Assembly (NCBI GenBank): GCA_036841525.1
Contig: DAITVZ010000048.1
Coordinates: 1 to 41,633, forward strand
From: JAAYEA01 sp012689325
GTDB taxonomy: Bacteria > Chloroflexota > Anaerolineae > JAAYEA01
DNA: 41,633 nucleotides
Direction: 5' to 3'
A program made the position numbers and the translations under genes. The notes under the pieces were generated by a model. That model had not been told where the DNA came from. It did not search any database and saw nothing but the letters and a program-made list of their open reading frames with translations. Shown one piece after another: positions 39,404 to 41,633 of the stretch. Position 1 is the stretch's first letter, and every line of letters begins with the position of its first letter.

Positions 39404-41128
39404 CTAGCGCTTCAGCCACCACGCGCCGCTGTTGTAGCCGATCTGTTGCCAGTTATTGTCAACCCACCCCTGCAGGGTGTTGCGGTGCGCGTTCAGCTTG
39501 AGCCGATCGTATAGGTAAATCGCCGGCACATCCTTGTCGATCTCCTCGGAGGCCTTCTGATACGCCTCTCTGCGGGTTTGCAGGTCGGGGCTCTCCCCGG
39601 CAACTTTGATCCAGCGGTCGAACTCGTCATTGATCCACCGGGAATAGTTGTAGCCCAGGCCCTTGTTGCCGTCGCAAGGGATGTTCCAGGAGGCGTAATA
39701 GTTCTCGATCAGGCTCTGGGGGTCGGGGCCATAGTTGGTGGTGTACATCAGGATGTCGAATTGGCCGTGCTTGCGGATCGCGCCGCTGGAATAGGAGCCA
39801 AAGAGCTCGGCCGAGGGGATATTTTCGATATAGAACTCGACGCCGATGGCCTTCATCTGCTCTACCAGGACCTGCTCGGCATCCTCCCGCAGCTTGTCTC
39901 CCGTGGTGGTCTGCAGCTTGAGCCGCAACGGGCGCCCCTTTTCCGCATACTGGCAGCTCACGCACTCGCGGACGCCATCGCCGTTGGCATCTTGCCACCC
40001 CGCCTCGTCCAGCAGTTGCCCGGCCTTTTTGGGGTCATATGCGCTGACGGGGATATTGGGCTTGGCCCAGCCCATGTTGAGCTCGGCGGTGCCCAGGGTG
40101 GCCTTGCCATAGAGGAGCTTGTCGTTGATCAGTTTTTTGTCGATGCCGTAGCGGATCGCCTGGCGCACGCGCACGTCTCCCAGCGCCCAATGCCAAAGCC
40201 CTTCGGCGCCGAGTTGGTCGGCGCAGGGGGCGTCGATTTCGGGGTTGCGCAGGTTGAACACCAGGCGCTCGGTCCGGGTGTCTGCGAGTCCGGTCAGGGT
40301 GACGCCCTCCGCCTTTTCAAAATCAGGAAAATCCGATTCCGTCAGGTTCCAGAGGACATCGATGCTGCCCGTCTTGACGAGCTGCTTGCCCACCTCGCGG
40401 CTGGGGACGATCTGGATGATGATCTGGTCGAGATAGGGCTGGCCCTCGCTGGCGAGGTAAAAGTGCTCGTTGCGCACCAGGGTGAGGTGATCGCCAGAGA
40501 CCCACTCCTTGAAGGCAAAGGGGCCGTTGCCCAGCGGCGCGCGGTTATAGGCCCACTCTTGCATCTTGGCGGGGTCGCCCGTGGCGTGGCGCGGCAGAAT
40601 CCAGGCCCCGCCCATGCTCTGCAGGTGGGCGGCATAGTACTGGGCGAACTGGAAGACGATGGTCTGGGGGGCAGGGCACTCGACGGCGGCCAAGTCCTTC
40701 CAGCCGGTCGTGCTCTTGACGCCGCTGTTGGGGTTCGTGATGACCTCCCAGGTGAACTTCCAGTCGTCGCAGGTGCAAGGCTGCCCATCCGCCCATTTGA
40801 CATTGTCTCGCAGGTGATAGGTGACGGTCAGCCCATCCGCCGAGATGCCGCCGTTCTGGACGGTGGGCACCTCTTTGGCCAACTCGGGGATGTACTCGCC
40901 ATCGGCATCGATCCCCAAGAGGGCGTCGTTGATGAACTCGTTGACTTCAAAGGACACCGTCTGGTTGGCGATGTTGACGTTCAGGTTGTCCGGCTCTTGG
41001 TGAATGCCGATGACCAGGGTGCCGCCCCTTTGTCCGGCGCTGGGCTTGGCGTTCTGGCCTGCGCAGGCCAGCAGCGACGCGGCTAACAGAACGGCGATTA
41101 GCGCGATACCCAGCAACTTGTTTCGCAT
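39404..41128 (-). CDS. Extracellular solute-binding lipoprotein of a peptide-type ABC importer (family 5)
   Basis: The 574-residue protein begins with a lipoprotein signal, MRNKLLGIALIAVLLAASLLAC, with the lipobox LLAC giving an N-terminal lipid-modified Cys at residue 22. The body is the DppA/OppA fold: GGTLVIGIHQEPDNLN, LRDNVKWADGQPCTCDDWKFTWEV, LGNGPFAFKEWVSGDHLTLVRNEHF, VRQAIRYGIDKKLINDKLLYGKA and a C-terminal YLYDRLKLNAHRNTLQGW. It captures peptides or another oligomeric solute outside the membrane. The first cleft loop contains extra cysteines (PCTCDD). It is encoded first in the importer operon, behind a consensus promoter. Confidence 0.95.
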   Translation of the reverse strand: MRNKLLGIALIAVLLAASLLACAGQNAKPSAGQRGGTLVIGIHQEPDNLNVNIANQTVSFEVNEFINDALLGIDADGEYIPELAKEVPTVQNGGISADGLTVTYHLRDNVKWADGQPCTCDDWKFTWEVITNPNSGVKSTTGWKDLAAVECPAPQTIVFQFAQYYAAHLQSMGGAWILPRHATGDPAKMQEWAYNRAPLGNGPFAFKEWVSGDHLTLVRNEHFYLASEGQPYLDQIIIQIVPSREVGKQLVKTGSIDVLWNLTESDFPDFEKAEGVTLTGLADTRTERLVFNLRNPEIDAPCADQLGAEGLWHWALGDVRVRQAIRYGIDKKLINDKLLYGKATLGTAELNMGWAKPNIPVSAYDPKKAGQLLDEAGWQDANGDGVRECVSCQYAEKGRPLRLKLQTTTGDKLREDAEQVLVEQMKAIGVEFYIENIPSAELFGSYSSGAIRKHGQFDILMYTTNYGPDPQSLIENYYASWNIPCDGNKGLGYNYSRWINDEFDRWIKVAGESPDLQTRREAYQKASEEIDKDVPAIYLYDRLKLNAHRNTLQGWVDNNWQQIGYNSGAWWLKR

Positions 41129-41276
41129 GTTTTGCTCCTTGTTTCACGTTTGCGAGACCCATTACCGTTGCGTACAGGAACGTGGCTGCGCCGCAGCGCG
41201 CAAGCGAAGGGAATCCCAGAGGGGTACCTGGGGGCGCCAGACCCAGCAAGCATTGCCAGGGCTAGCCATTCCTCGT

Positions 41277-41305
41277 ACTATAACACAAGCCCAAGGCGCT
41301 GTCAA
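41277..41305 (-). promoter_or_regulatory. Consensus sigma-70-type promoter of the ABC importer operon
   Basis: On the minus strand TTGACA (41305-41300) and TATAGT (41282-41277) are spaced by 17 bases, about 150 bases before the binding protein ATG. The long leader (41129-41270) contains no gene that I can support. Confidence 0.75.
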
Positions 41306-41328
41306 AAAACTCCCAGCCCCCAAGTATT

Positions 41329-41356
41329 TTGCCTCCTGGCCCATTCCGACTACAAT
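41329..41356 (+). promoter_or_regulatory. Predicted promoter of the small membrane transporter gene
   Basis: TTGCCT (41329-41334) and TACAAT (41351-41356) are 16 bases apart, 43 bases before the ATG at 41399 and divergent from the importer promoter. Confidence 0.5.
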
Positions 41357-41398
41357 AAACGCGTTTGGGCTCATTCCCTCAGGAAGGCAGAGGAATTG

Positions 41399-41633
41399 AT
41401 GAAAATGGATCGCTCCGTGCTGCTGATCTTTGTGGCCATGCTCCTCGGCGCCGCGGGCCAATTGGCGCTCAAGATCGGGATGAACCGGGTGGGCGCCGTC
41501 GACTCGGTCAACCTGGCCAGGTTTTGGGAGGCTTTTATCCCCATCTTTTCCCAGCCCTTGGTGTGGGTGGGTTTGGCGCTCTATGGCATCAGCTCATTGG
41601 TGTGGCTCATCGTCCTCTCGCGCCTGGACCTGA
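41399..41633 (+). CDS. Small EmrE/EamA-like drug/metabolite transporter, N-terminal part (cut by window edge)
   Basis: The first 78 codons are present. The translation opens with MKMDRSVLLIFVAMLLGAAGQLALKIGMNRVG, a hydrophobic helix with the GQ-x3-K pattern seen in SMR-type and ArnE/EamA transporters. After a polar loop a second helix follows (PLVWVGLALYGISSLVWLIVLSRLDL). The pattern fits a four-helix small drug/metabolite exporter or half of a ten-helix EamA protein. The ribosome site is AGAGGAATTG. Its full length and substrate lie outside the window. Confidence 0.75.
   Translation, partial: MKMDRSVLLIFVAMLLGAAGQLALKIGMNRVGAVDSVNLARFWEAFIPIFSQPLVWVGLALYGISSLVWLIVLSRLDL

Noticed and set aside
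39578..41086. Long open frame on the plus strand opposite the solute-binding protein
   Set aside because: Antisense shadow; the minus strand has a lipoprotein signal and family motifs.

Overview
The window looks like a high-GC anaerobic bacterium, most likely Chloroflexota (Anaerolineae or a relative); this assignment is an inference. It rests on the split transketolase, tungsten-type aldehyde:ferredoxin oxidoreductase, bacterial Hdr genes, Gfo/Idh/MocA plus sulfatase clusters and Asp-box propeller proteins. There is no 16S or tRNA gene here to confirm it. Coding density is high. I found no rRNA, tRNA, CRISPR array or insertion sequence.

Region 1 (1-11037, all minus strand) carries, in transcription order, a HEAT-repeat protein, a membrane-anchored YVTN-type propeller, RNase PH, an MFS transporter, an iron-type alcohol dehydrogenase, a cupin, a methylated-DNA methyltransferase, an aldehyde:ferredoxin oxidoreductase, the two halves of a transketolase and the start of a zinc alcohol dehydrogenase. 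A consensus-like minus-strand promoter lies at 11131-11159.

Region 2 (11278-24866, plus strand) is the centrepiece: an apparent redox operon running from a near-perfect promoter (11278-11306) to a rho-independent terminator (24829-24866). Its order is hdrC, hdrB, a fused hdrC-hdrB (HdrD-like) gene, a PHP phosphoesterase, a degenerate SpoIIE/PP2C-like protein, the N-terminal half of hdrA, nuoE-, 2Fe-2S ferredoxin- and nuoF-like genes, a gene fusing a NuoG/HydA-type N-terminus to the C-terminal half of HdrA, mvhD, an iron-sulfur adaptor and formate dehydrogenase. Two genes, hdrA-N and fdhA, are interrupted by an in-frame UGA exactly where the family has a catalytic or cluster-ligating Cys/Sec. 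Each UGA is followed by a hairpin with a GGU-containing loop at SECIS-like distance, so both are read as selenoproteins. HdrA is split inside its inserted ferredoxin domain, with NADH-module genes between the halves. Together the genes predict a formate dehydrogenase-heterodisulfide reductase-NADH dehydrogenase complex carrying out flavin-based electron bifurcation or confurcation. It would combine the methanogen-type Fdh-HdrABC logic with the HydABC-type NADH module.

Region 3 (24870-27585, plus strand) has an M20 peptidase, a lower-GC VapBC-like toxin-antitoxin pair and an orphan [NiFe]-hydrogenase maturation protease. It ends at a perfect bidirectional terminator.

Region 4 (27595-33339, minus strand) is a carbohydrate or glycan-modification cluster: a ThuA-Gfo/Idh/MocA fusion, a sugar isomerase/epimerase, a second Gfo/Idh/MocA oxidoreductase, a sulfotransferase and a sulfatase-family enzyme that lacks the sulfatase CxPxR signature. 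Region 5 (33462-41633) has a secreted Asp-box propeller under a consensus promoter, an acyl-CoA synthetase, a peptide-type ABC importer (binding protein and two permeases, no ATPases in view) and the start of a small multidrug/EamA-like membrane protein cut by the window edge.
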